Shown here: one piece after another, positions 1-7,906 of the stretch
Layout: every line of letters begins with the position of its first letter
Position numbering within the stretch: position 1 is the stretch's first letter
Assembly: GCA_025201705.1 (NCBI GenBank)
Contig: MU617092.1
Location: 1-10,740 of the forward strand
DNA: 10,740 nucleotides
DNA from: Dissophora ornata
Lineage: Eukaryota; Mortierellomycota; Mortierellomycetes; Mortierellales; Mortierellaceae
Direction: 5' to 3'
Made by a program: the position numbers and the translations under genes
Notes under the pieces: model-generated
The model's database searches: none
The model's input: the letters and a program-made list of their open reading frames with translations, nothing else
What the model was told of the DNA's origin: nothing

Positions 1-12
1 GAGGAACTTCAT
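1..12 (-). CDS. 5' end of secreted repeat-protein gene, copy A (partial)
   Basis: Only the first four codons (M-K-F-L) lie in the window, and the gene continues off the left edge. The call rests on alignment with gene B. The bases around the start codon (cat at 10-12) and the following leader match 2626-2657 closely, and B also starts M-K-F. A TATA-like element matching that of B lies about 150 bp upstream. Nothing can be said about the rest of the protein from this window. Confidence 0.6.
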
Positions 13-35
13 GGCTGTATTATGGATTGGCGTGT

Positions 36-115
36 AAGGAGAGAGCGGGCAGGTAAGGCGTAATTTGTTGGACGGATAGTCGTTGTAGGAATGGGATTGA
101 ATGGGTGCTTGGAGC
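36..115. other. 80-bp leader indel present in copy A, absent from copy B
   Basis: The leader of A and that of B (2631-2715) align on both sides of this stretch: gtgt before it, then gaagaa.aatgaag and an A9 run after it. The 80 bp has no counterpart in B. On the minus strand it does not begin with GT or GC in a convincing donor context and does not end in AG, so it does not look like a leader intron. It is an insertion in A or a deletion in B, and it doubles the distance from the TATA-like element to the start codon. Confidence 0.65.
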
Positions 116-162
116 GAAGAACAATGAAGAAAAAAAAAGACAACGAGGCGATCCGAACGGCG

Positions 163-176
163 ATATATTTATACGG
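163..176 (-). promoter_or_regulatory. TATA-like element of gene A
   Basis: The minus strand reads TATAAATATAT here. The element and its flanks (gatccgaacg on one side, cggcaatgagat on the other) are conserved with the element upstream of gene B at 2703-2716. A pyrimidine-rich stretch (TC-rich on the minus strand, 125-141) lies between it and the start codon, as is usual near fungal transcription starts. Confidence 0.55.
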
Positions 177-199
177 CAATGAGATCGCGGCCATGGCAG

Positions 200-1652
200 T
201 GGGGTTTGAGGTATGCTCCTCCATGTTACGGACAGAACAATGGTATGTGTGGTGGCAGACGCGTAACAGGCAGAAAACAGCGGAATGGGAGCCATTGGGC
301 TGACATGCAACTTCCTAATTTAATTTACGTGTGGCAATCAGGGTCACTTGGACAGAGCCTAGCACTGGCTCAACTCCACAACCGGACCGGAAAACAGTAC
401 TGTACAACACCATTCCAATGAGTGATTGCGTGGTTGATGTGGGCTAACAAATTAGCAAATTACGCTGCCACAAAAGCCAAAGGCGATTGCGGGACTTATC
501 CTTGGCGCCGCTTGATGAATGTCAGCATATTGGATAACAGCAGGGATGGAAAAAAGAAAGAGCGGATGAGACAGAACGCCGATAAAAGTGAAGGGATGGG
601 GAAAGGTTTAGAAGGTATAGCGAGTTCGAAAAACAGGGACCCCTGGAGCCATCTAGCAAGTGCGCGCCCATTAGATACCAGCACTGAAAGAAAAAGGACA
701 GAGAGGGAGAGAGGGGAGCTAAGAAAGGCAAAAAGGATGGAACAACGTTAGAGGGGCATAACATGTTCTAAATTCAGCGCTCGTTTTAATTACAACAGCC
801 CGCAAGTCGGTTTTTTGTCATGAAGGATGCAAGTACATATGCGAGTCTATGGAGAAAGGGGACAACCACATGCCGGAGGAAAGATATTGCAGTCTTGGAA
901 GCGCATCATAGCCCGCGTCTCGTCAACTTATGCCTCATCAACTAGAAGACATGGGGCTGTCCCGAACACCAGCCACATTTATTGAGTCACTTCGCGTGCT
1001 GTGCTATCTCCAAGGCGAGTTTCGTCTGGCTATGAGAATGCTGTACTAGGGGAAGTGAGGGCAAGGGCTAATATGCTACTCTGTCAAGTCGAAGCTCGAT
1101 CCTGGAATTATTGTGGGAGTGATGTAAGATTAGTGTCAGAACTTTGAGAAGGGTATCGCTCAAAATATTGTTCATCTGGGATCGATATCGAGAGGGTGAA
1201 AGCGAAAGGTTTGATGGCGATGCCACGCCCTTGAAGTCTTATGGCGTTGTAGCGGACACGAAGTGGTGGCATGTTGAAGAGTGCTAGCGACTAAAACAAG
1301 ATATGTTTGCCTTGACTCTACGTATTTCTTACGCGTCGTGCTTGGTTTATAAGAGCCAATGGCCATCAGATCGACCGTCTATTCGCATAAAATCGCCATT
1401 GCAATCAAGTGAATGCTGAACAAACCCAAGCATCGTCATATCCCTACAGAACGGCTCTTATTTCAAGGTCCTCGGTGACCTCCTCCACATTTGTGCTTAC
1501 AAGTTTGAAGCTGCTGTTATAGAAGTACTCTCAGGTTTTCCGATGAATGTTGCCAGTGATTGGTTAGCCTTCTGAACTTGGACCTTCGATTAATCTTTTG
1601 CGATCCAGTGACAGGAAATGTCATTGGTCAGAGGAAATAGTAATTTACAGGG
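200..1652. other. Spacer upstream of gene A, no convincing gene
   Basis: No long open frame with a recognisable product occurs on either strand. A plus-strand frame at 422-751 has a collinear counterpart at 2943-3248, and another at 298-400 matches 2838-2940. However, the differences between copies are spread over codon positions roughly as expected without selection, and neither frame has a well-placed ATG. A stretch at 1458-1530 also reads through in both copies (3822-3905). The whole region is best described as the duplicated 5' spacer of the array. Confidence 0.55.
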
Positions 1653-2270
1653 ACAGCCTTCTTTCCTCCAAAGTTAATCCCCCTGCATTTCGAGGCCTCC
1701 TGAGGCCTTCCTCTTACATAAATGCAAAGTCTCCGTTTTCTGGATCAATTCGCAACGCATATGAATCAATCTTGTATTAAAGATGTGTGTCAGTGTATCG
1801 CAACGTTGCACAGCAACCAACATAAGCTCTTATCCCTCCATAAACAGCCACCAAAAAAAAAGCTTCCAGTAGATTCAAATTTGATCATCCATGGCCTCGA
1901 AATCACAGTCCCCCTATTCGCAAATGCTCTCTGGCGCTCTCTAGAATAGCACGCACACACACAGCAAAAAGAAGCAAAATTGCTCATCCACAGGAAATAG
2001 GTTTGCAGGCAAGCTAGCGCGTTTACCAAGGCTTCTGACGCGTCCCTAGCACATTTTTTCTATTTTTTTTCCGTGTGTTTCCTCCTACTCCTCTTCCTTT
2101 GCAAGTATCCAGAGCGTTAAATCTGTTTGTTATTTCCACTTGCAAAAAAAAGGAACCTTTAATTGTGCCAAGACCATCAAATAGCATTTCATTATGTATT
2201 AACATATTGAAATGTGTATGTATTAAAACAAAGGGATCGACGCCTTTCATTTCCTACGTCTTTTCTCTAT
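1653..2270. repeat. 3' spacer of gene B, homologous to 9885-10507
   Basis: This minus-strand downstream region of gene B aligns with the downstream region of gene C. Clear anchors are cctccaaag near 1676, ccctgcat near 1681, gaggc(c) blocks near 1700, aacgttgcacagcaaccaacata near 1802, the AC-rich tract at 1950-1963, gacgcgtccct near 2038, ccgtgtgtttcc near 2071, gtgccaaga.catcaaatagc near 2165 and tcttttctctattta just before the stop codon. It includes a homopurine/pyrimidine tract and an A8 run but no recognisable gene. Confidence 0.7.
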
Positions 2271-2633
2271 TTAATTGTCAGCGGGGTTGCCAGCAGGGTT
2301 GGCGTGGGTGGCAGGGGGGACAGGCTGCTTGGGGGGAGTACGCTTGGGCGGAGCAGGCGGAGGGATGGCACGGCGTTGCGTGGGCTGCTTGTCGGCAGGG
2401 TTGCCTGCAGGGGGGGCAGGGGGGGCAGGCTGGTTGGGAGGAGTACTCTTGGGCGGAGCAGGCGGAGGGATGGCACGGCGTTGCATGGGTTGCTTGGACT
2501 GGTGAGTGATAGCAGGGACAGCGGGCTCCTGGGGACCGGTGGGCTGCTGCACATTGGGGTCGGCAAATGTCGACTGAAGGAGGGCCATGCTCACCAAGAG
2601 CGAAAGGACAACGGAAGAGGAGTGGAACTTCAT
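2271..2633 (-). CDS. Secreted proline-rich Kex2-type repeat protein, copy B
   Basis: The product is 120 aa and intronless. Residues 1-24 form a classic secretory signal: M-K-F-H start, hydrophobic core VVLSLLVSMALLQ, then STFA before D-P, a good A-X-A-like cleavage site. The mature part is about a third proline and has two 35-aa repeats sharing the core QRRAIPPPAPPK. RR dipeptides fall at residues 52-53 and 87-88, exactly 35 apart, and a KR is at 97-98. A signal peptide plus evenly spaced dibasic sites is the layout of fungal Kex2-processed repeat proteins, whose repeats are cut in the Golgi and secreted as peptides. The ATG at 2633 is chosen because it precedes the signal peptide and is shared with copy A. 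The frame is open further upstream, but that part crosses the TATA region. A proline-rich wall protein is the alternative. No known family name can be given. Confidence 0.85.
   Translation of the reverse strand: MKFHSSSVVLSLLVSMALLQSTFADPNVQQPTGPQEPAVPAITHQSKQPMQRRAIPPPAPPKSTPPNQPAPPAPPAGNPADKQPTQRRAIPPPAPPKRTPPKQPVPPATHANPAGNPADN
2338..2499 (-). repeat. 105-bp direct repeat inside gene B
   Basis: The stretch from 2338 recurs from 2443 with an offset of exactly 105 bp, i.e. 35 codons. About 50 bp is nearly identical (gggcggagcaggcggaggga and onward), covering the RRAIPPPAPPK core. The rest of the unit is looser, with G-rich runs. The offset keeps the reading frame, as expected for repeat expansion within a coding sequence. 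Confidence 0.85.
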
Positions 2634-2702
2634 GGCTGTAGTATGGATTGTTGTGTGAAGAATAATGAAGAAAAAAAAAGACAAAGAGGCGATCCGAACG
2701 AC

Positions 2703-2716
2703 GATATATTTATACG
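2703..2716 (-). promoter_or_regulatory. TATA-like element and pyrimidine-rich start region of gene B
   Basis: The minus strand reads TATAAATATAT about 75 bp before the start codon of gene B. It is followed by a T-rich stretch (TCTTTTTTTTTCTTCATTA on the minus strand) where initiation is likely. Both element and flanks are conserved with copy A, which supports function or at least common origin. Confidence 0.6.
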
Positions 2717-4010
2717 GCAATGAGATGGTGGCCATGGTAGTGGAGTTTGAGGTATGCTCCTTCTTGTTATGGACAGAACAATGGTATGTGCGTCGGCCGA
2801 CGCGTAACAGGAAGAGACAAGCTGAATGGGGGGCATTTGGCTGACATGCGACTTCCTAATTTAATTTACGCGTGGCAATTAGGGTCAATTGGACAAAGCC
2901 AAGCACTAGCACAGCTCCACGATCGTATCGAAAAACAGTACAGTGATTGCATGGTTGATGTGGGCCGCAGAATTGGCAAATTTCGCTGCCGCAAAAGCCG
3001 ACAACGATTGCGGGACTTACCCCTGGCACCGTTTGATGAATGTCGGCTTATTGGATATCAACAGTGATGGAAAAAAGAAAGAGCAGACGAGACAGAGCGC
3101 TGATAAAAGTAAAGGGATGGTTCAAGGTTTAGAAGGCATATCGAGTTGTATAAACAGGGGTCTGGCAAGTACGCGTCCGTTAGATAACAGCACGGAGAGT
3201 GAGAAGGAGAGGGGATCTAAGAAAGGCAAAGAGATGGGGCAACGTTAGAGGGGCATACCGTGTTCTGAATACAGCGCTTGTTTTAATTACCACAGCCCGC
3301 AAGCCGCTTCTTTGTCATGAAGGAAACAAGTACTGTACATGTGCGAGTCTACGGAGAATGGACCAACACCGTGCCGGAGGAAAGATATTGCAGGTTTGGA
3401 AATGTATCATGTGCCGTACCTCGTTAGCCTATGCCTCATTGACTAGGAGAACACGTAGGGCTGTTTCCAACGTCAACCATGTATATTGGGTCATTTCGCA
3501 TGCTGCAGTATTTCCAAGGCGAGTTTATTCTGGCTATTAGAAGACTGTTCGAGGGTTCGATATCGAGAGGGAGGGTGAAGCGAAAGATTTGATGGCGATG
3601 CCACACCCTTGATGTCCTAGGTGGTTGTAGTGAACACGAAGTGGTGGCATGTTGAAGAGTGATAGCGACTAAAACGAGATAAGTTTGCCTTGACTCTACT
3701 TCTTTCTTACGTGTCGTGCTTGCTGTTTATGCGCCAATGACCATTAAGTCGATCGTCTCTTCGTAAAAGATCGCCATTTCCGTTGGGTGAATGCGAACCA
3801 AACCCAAGCATCATCTTAACCCTACAGACTGGGTCTTATTGCAAGCCCCTCGGCGACCTCCTACATACTGACGCGTACAAGCTTAAAGCCGCTGTTGTAG
3901 AAGTCCACTCAGTTTTTCGGATTACTGTCGCCAGTCTTCTACACTCCTCCGATTGGGCTTTTGTGATTCAGTGACATTTCATTCGTCAGAGGAAATAGCA
4001 ATTTACCGGA

Positions 4011-4015
4011 ACGGT
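4011..4015. repeat. Left 5-bp target-site duplication (acggt)
   Basis: Homology to unit 1 extends through this pentamer and stops directly after it. The same pentamer is at 9885-9889, where homology resumes. The uninterrupted site in unit 1 is 1653-1657 (acagc). Confidence 0.6.
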
Positions 4016-4078
4016 GTTTGTACACTCATCCACTTTTGGCTCAAATCAATTTCAATTTGAATATTGTAGTCTTAACCT

Positions 4079-4850
4079 CTCGCAGGATCTGGTGGAAACT
4101 CTGCAATCGCAAACCAGATCACAACAAAGTCGCACCGGAAGTCGAAAGCAACTTGCGGGTATACAAAGAGGAACAGAAATAATAGAGGGCTGTCAGTTGG
4201 ACAACCAGGCAGCGGGGCGACAACCAAAGGCAGCGAACCGCGCAGATCATATGAGCGCTCCCGCCTTCCTCGGTTGGATCAGGAATTCTCAAAGTTCCAT
4301 CGTCGAAAAGGACTCCTTGAAGGGCGTCCTAAAACTAATAGCCAACGCTTGCCTTACGGCGGCATTGCGCCATGCTGCCGACTTACCCAATATAAAAGTG
4401 CTGTCATTGCCACCATTCAACATCGGCTACGCAACCGCTTGACGTTGGAATCATCGCTGTTTTCAAAAGGCGGTATCCCGATTATATCATTAGTCCGATA
4501 GTTCGCAAGGCGAACGGTGCTGTGACCACTGTAGATGCAGTATCAATAATGAGCAAAGGCGCCGAGGCTGGAGGCACTGTTGATGCAGCATCGGGACTTG
4601 ACGACAGCGTCACAATTGAGAAGCCTCCGAATATCAAAGCGTCAAACAAGGAGGCGTGGCATTTTATAGTGCATGCGTGGGACGCCATGAAGCTAGAATG
4701 CATAAGGAGTTGTTTTCGACACGTTCCCATTTTCTTGCGAAACTCAAAAACACCTTCTGTGGCCTCACGATCAAGTGGAGGAGGAAGTAGCCATCGCGCT
4801 CGCGGAAACACACCAGAACATTCTTCAACTACTCCGAGTACAGGAATATG
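4079..4850 (+). pseudogene. Tigger/pogo-like DDE_1 transposase, C-terminal remnant
   Basis: The core is two frames that join near 4438. The first reads DLPNIKVLSLPPFN (4380-4421), matching the usual 'LPPNTT' block before the last catalytic residue. The second, shifted frame reads LDVGIIAVFKRRYPDYI (4438-4488), where the D (4441-4443) is the third acid of the DDE_1 triad. It continues to NIKASNKEAWHFIVHAWDAM and SCFRHVPIF (about 4633-4737), the typical C-terminal 'ai.fi..AWd.v..etI.ncfrh' segment. A further shift after HVPIF leads to a glutamate-rich tail frame. The N-terminal DNA-binding domain and the first two catalytic acids are not found. Coding-like fragments at 4079-4140 and 4142-4330 may be degraded upstream parts. 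The gene is dead: at least two frameshifts and no start. Confidence 0.7.
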
Positions 4851-5529
4851 AGGATGCGCAAGTGTCATCTGCCGAACAAGCACTACCAACCTCGCCAACA
4901 TTAGTGACTGACAGTGGTCTGGATACCGCCTCAAGTGGAGAAACCCCACCCATTGCTGCTCAGACTATCATTGACGTCAACAGCTCTCTCAGCACTCACA
5001 AACACCTGCCAGCTTCAGTCTCAAGGCTTCTGGATGGCTCGCCTTTTGCTGCGAGCTTATTGACCAACATCGCGACGACGAAATGTTCATGGATTTTTTT
5101 TGCGCCAGAGAAAACGGGAGCAGAGGAGTTCGCTGCCGACAACTGGCTTAGTAGTGTGAGCGAGGGCGATGACACCGACAATCAAGACTACGTTTTGGAG
5201 CCCAAGCTAGGGCTGCAAGCGGCAAGCGAAAGGGGATCTCCGTTAAAGCCAAAACTCTTCCGAAGCCTTCCTATGGACGGTCGTGCCAGAGTGAAGTTGA
5301 ACAGACTTATTCATCAGGACCGTCGTGTCCTGAAGATTCCCAGGAGAGTGCTACAAGTGAGGTAACTATCAGTAACAACGATGACGAGCGAGGTGGCGGA
5401 GATACCGGGCAGGATGAAGAGCAGATAAAGCAAGACACTTTCCTTCGCGGCCAAATTCATGGTCTCTTGACTGTTGTCACTGGTCTAGCTGGAAGTAATA
5501 AAAAACTAAAGTGGCGCCGCCTCAAGTAG
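4851..5529 (+). pseudogene. Unassigned coding-like frames between two transposases
   Basis: Plus-strand frames look coding but match no domain I recognise. One runs from 4775 to 5365 with acidic and serine-rich stretches (SEGDDTDNQDYVLEPK near 5158-5205). A second frame takes over near 5221 (KRKGISVKAKTLPKPSYG) and continues through NNDDERGGGDTGQDEEQIKQ to a TAG at 5527. The composition (acidic, low complexity, basic patch) fits the variable tail of the Tigger-like protein or the N-terminal region of the Harbinger nuclease that follows. At least one frameshift separates the two frames. The function is unknown. Confidence 0.35.
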
Positions 5530-5553
5530 AGCCGACAGCGGATTCAACGGTGA

Positions 5554-6452
5554 ACAGGACTTTCAAGGAAGTCGATCAAGATTACAGCGGTAAATTCTTT
5601 GAGGAACGCGAAAAGGTTCAAGGAACAAAAGAAGCTTACACATCAATTTGCCCCAATCTTTATAAAATTCTTTTTGACGTCCATTTTATGCTGTGTTGGA
5701 TTCATAGATGGGACCACTGTACCTCTGTCCCAGAAACCCGCCCTTGGTGGTGAGGTATACTTCGATCGAAAGAAGAGGCACGATGCCCGGCTTTATGGAC
5801 GCGCAAAGGAGCAATAGACGTATCGACGTTTGATTTTAATTCGCTCTGTTCTTGCAGGTACTCGATCAACATGCAGGTTGTGTGCGATGTAGACCGGAGG
5901 ATCATTGCGATGCACATCGGCTACCCAGGATCGTGTGCTGACTCCACAGTAAACAAGTGTATGGACGTATACAAGGCCCCAGAGTTACACTTCTCGTCAG
6001 GACAGTACTTGCTTGCAGACTCTACCTACGGTGTCACACGTCATTGCATCACTCCACACAAAGCTCCTGCGGCAGACCGTCCTGATAATGCTAACTTCAA
6101 CTATTGTCTGGCACGCTCCCGCATCCGTAATGAGCACTGTATCGGTATGCTCAATGGACGATGGAGATCGCTACGGGAAATGCGTCAACAGATTCGGAAT
6201 GAACAGGATATGAAGCACCTGGTCGATTGGATTGTGTCATGCTGTGTACTACACAATATGCTCGGTGTAATTGATGACACCTGGGCAGACATGTTGGCGG
6301 ATGGCGCACACACCGGTGAACACCTTGATGAGCGCTCTGGTCATCATAGTAACCCCGTAGACGCGACTATTGATGCGACTATATTTCGAGAAACGTTGAA
6401 GAAGACTACCATTGAGACAAATCAGGTTAAAGGTATACCCGTGTCAAAATAA
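5554..6452 (+). CDS. PIF/Harbinger DDE_4 nuclease (HARBI1-like), N-terminus degraded
   Basis: This is the transposase nuclease of a Harbinger element, which with a Myb/SANT-like partner cuts and joins element ends in the nucleus. Motifs in order are CVGFIDGTTVPL with the first D at 5707-5709, YFDRKKR, then across an intron YSINMQVVCDVDRR and GYPGSCADS, then LLADSTYG with the second D at 6018-6020, TPHKAP, and RIRNEHCIGMLNGRWRSLRE with E at 6132-6134, ending with CCVLHNML. The triad D-D-E is complete. The exon 2 frame is open from 5858 to the TAA at 6450. Upstream of 5680 the frame is open to a TGA at 5551 but lacks an ATG, and the segment before CVGF is atypical, so the helix-turn-helix N-terminus is missing or scrambled. 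The family is near certain; whether the gene works is doubtful. Confidence 0.85.
5778..5857 (+). other. Probable 80-bp GC-AG intron in the Harbinger nuclease
   Basis: Reading through gives a stop (TAG at 5816-5818) and breaks the conserved block. Removing 5778-5857 joins ...RKK-ag to g-tac-tcg and restores YFDRKKR-YSINMQVVCD, the standard family sequence, in frame. The donor is gcacga instead of GT; the acceptor is a good pyrimidine-rich ttcttgcag. A possible branch site is in the ttgattttaat stretch about 25 bp upstream. Either it is a natural GC-AG intron or the GT donor mutated to GC. Confidence 0.75.
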
Positions 6453-6468
6453 AGACGCAGCATGCGTC
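6448..6468 (+). terminator. AATAAA overlapping the stop codon, followed by a perfect hairpin
   Basis: AATAAA at 6448-6453 overlaps the nuclease stop codon (6450-6452). Directly after it, gacgca-gca-tgcgtc (6454-6468) forms a 6-bp stem with a 3-base loop. The site lies in the 37-bp gap between two convergent genes, so it may mark the 3' end of the nuclease transcript. The role is inferred from position only. Confidence 0.4.
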
Positions 6469-6489
6469 GTGGTGGCGAGCTACGGGTTT

Positions 6490-7731
6490 CTATGATTTGG
6501 ATAGTTTAAGCAGCTCCTTGATCATCTCAACGTCCATGCCCTTGGAAACACAGCTATCCAATAGCCTCATCCGCTCCATTTCAAGTGTTTGATCATGAAG
6601 CTTTGCCGTCTCAAATGCCTGCAACTCCAGTCTCACCAGCTCCCTTCCAGGCTCATGCTGATAACGCCTCGTTGCCTCAGATTCTTGCTGCTCCAGCTTC
6701 GTTCTATTCCTTCCATCGCTAAGCAACATCACAATAAAGTGAGAAAAAATACTCTGAGCAATCAGAAAAAGACTGTCCAGAGTCGACTTCACTGTATTCT
6801 CAAACGTGCAACCCTTTCAAAAGCCTCGAGGAAAGTCGACCCTCTCAAAGAATTTTGGGACCAGTATCCAGCGAAAGGGGAGGATCTCTGAGGACGCGGT
6901 TCCCTCTGGAACGAGAACTCTTTGAGCCCGAGTCAGAAGTTCGTCTCTTGAGCGCGGGACTGAGCGTTTGACTGGGGCCTGGTTGCGACGAGCCGTCCTA
7001 CGTTGTCTAAGATCTAGTGTCTCGGACAACAGCTTTTCTTTTGCGGCTTCGGTTCAAAGGTTCGTCTTTGGACAGGCCTTCAAAGTCGTTGTCGCCTAGA
7101 CTCTCAACATCCCGTATGTTGACGTCGACATGGTCATCTTCGTCCTCGATAACGCGACTAGTGGAAGCACACGCCGCTTCATTCTCTGCGTCATTATCTC
7201 CTGTGTCCTTCAAGTTCCCGTCGGTTTCCTGCCTCTGACGCCTGTTCTTGTTACTAAACTGTACGCCTCGATGGAGCGTCCCAAACTCAATCAGCGGTGA
7301 GTTGTTCGTCTTCTCGTCAAACATGACTTCCATCCTGTCGAACCCATAGCACAAGCGTGCCTTCTTCCGCTATGTGTTGATTCCTTTTGCATAGTTGGCG
7401 TCGGTAAGCCCCTCCCCTGTTCGAGAGACCATCGCTTCGGCCTCGTGGTATTTGGCTTTGTACCTGTTGATGCGATCTTTGGATGCTTTTGGAGTAAGTT
7501 TGAGGACCGTTGTGGAAAGGTCGTTCGCGCTCACCATGTCTTCTCCAACCTTTGTGTTCCCGGGTCGCCCATAAAGGGCGGTCCTGTTGTGAGTATCTTC
7601 GAGCCACGCCAGGATAATATCGTTCTCAGCTGGACCGAAGCGCGGGGTGTCGGGCGTAAACCCCGGAGACGACTTGGTGAAGCATCAGAGGTGTATGGTT
7701 GGGTCGGAAGAGGTGCAGGGTCGTCGGACAT
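6490..7731 (-). pseudogene. Harbinger-type Myb/SANT-like partner protein, broken
   Basis: The gene starts with MSDDPAPLPTQPYTSDASP (from 7731), shifts frame near 7676 into SPGFTPDTPRFGPAENDIIL, and continues through AWLEDTHNRTALYG, KASKDRINRYKAKYHEAEAM and SRTGEGLTDANYAKGINT to a TAG at 7370-7372. The same frame resumes as RKKARLCYGFDRMEVMFDEK and an acidic stretch, then basic NRSRKRKA near 7030. Frame changes follow near 7010-7030 and 6817, and the C-terminus (6490-6715) is a charged, probably coiled-coil tail ending IKELLKLSKS. A lysine-rich Y..A segment followed by TG.G is typical of Myb/SANT-like proteins of fungal Harbinger elements. The convergent position next to a Harbinger nuclease supports this. 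The exact domain name is inferred. At least two lesions (frameshift and nonsense) make it a pseudogene unless unseen introns remove them. Confidence 0.6.
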
Positions 7732-7768
7732 GGTCCTAGGGAGGGGAGGGGGGGGGATGGTGGAGTGA

Positions 7769-7786
7769 ATGATGATGATGATGATG
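7769..7786. repeat. (ATG)6 microsatellite
   Basis: Six perfect tandem atg units lie just upstream of the Myb/SANT-like start, beside a G-rich run at 7741-7757. No function is visible. Confidence 0.9.
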
Positions 7787-7861
7787 AACACTCGTGATTT
7801 ATTGTGGCCATGGTGCCATGTTGCAGGGGCGGCGGGTAATGGACAATATTGAACGGTGCGT

Positions 7862-7906
7862 CCCATTTTGAAGGAATCTCATTTCGAAGGAATCCCATTT
7901 CCAAAT
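7862..7906. repeat. 16-bp tandem repeat, about 2.8 copies
   Basis: cccattttgaaggaat (7862-7877), ctcatttcgaaggaat (7878-7893) and cccatttccaaat (7894-7906) are consecutive variants of one 16-bp unit. They sit 130-175 bp upstream of the Myb/SANT-like start, where a Harbinger terminus or subterminal binding repeats could lie. I did not find an inverted counterpart upstream of the nuclease. Confidence 0.8.

Larger units (their letters stand above)
1..2625. repeat. Tandem unit 1 of the secreted-repeat-protein gene array (spacer A-B plus gene B)
   Basis: This segment runs from the start of gene A to the start of gene B. Its first part, from 1 to about 1657, aligns along most of its length with 2626-4015. 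Shared islands include the start-codon region, the TATA region, the stretch near 300-420 matching 2841-2940, the stretch near 760-1030 matching 3255-3540, and the end near 1621-1657 matching 3982-4015. Its last part (about 1653-2270) aligns with 9885-10507. Identity is clear by eye but broken by many substitutions and indels, so the duplication is not recent. Larger differences are an extra 80 bp at 36-115, an extra 22 bp near 399-420 and an extra roughly 140 bp near 1043-1180 in this unit. Confidence 0.8.
2626..4015. repeat. Tandem unit 2, 5' spacer of gene B (left part)
   Basis: This region is homologous to 1-1657. The alignment runs from the start codon through the TATA region and the spacer, and ends sharply after acggt at 4015, where foreign sequence begins. 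Compared with unit 1 it lacks the 80-bp leader segment, a 22-bp segment and an approximately 140-bp segment. No gene is convincing in the 1.3 kb between the promoter and 4015. The longest plus-strand frames (2747-3067, 2943-3248, 3199-3540) have no recognisable domain. Confidence 0.75.

Noticed and set aside
36..115. Leader intron in gene A
   Set aside because: No GT or GC donor in good context and no AG acceptor bound the extra 80 bp on the coding strand.
2214..2723. Glycine-rich plus-strand open frames across gene B
   Set aside because: They are antisense shadows of the proline codons of the minus-strand repeat protein, which has a signal peptide and in-frame repeats.
2634..2735. N-terminal extension of gene B to an upstream ATG
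   Set aside because: The extension crosses the TATA-like element and T-rich start region, and would bury the clear signal peptide inside the protein.
4482..4949. 155-aa minus-strand open frame
   Set aside because: It is antisense to the Tigger-like C-terminus, whose conserved blocks are on the plus strand.
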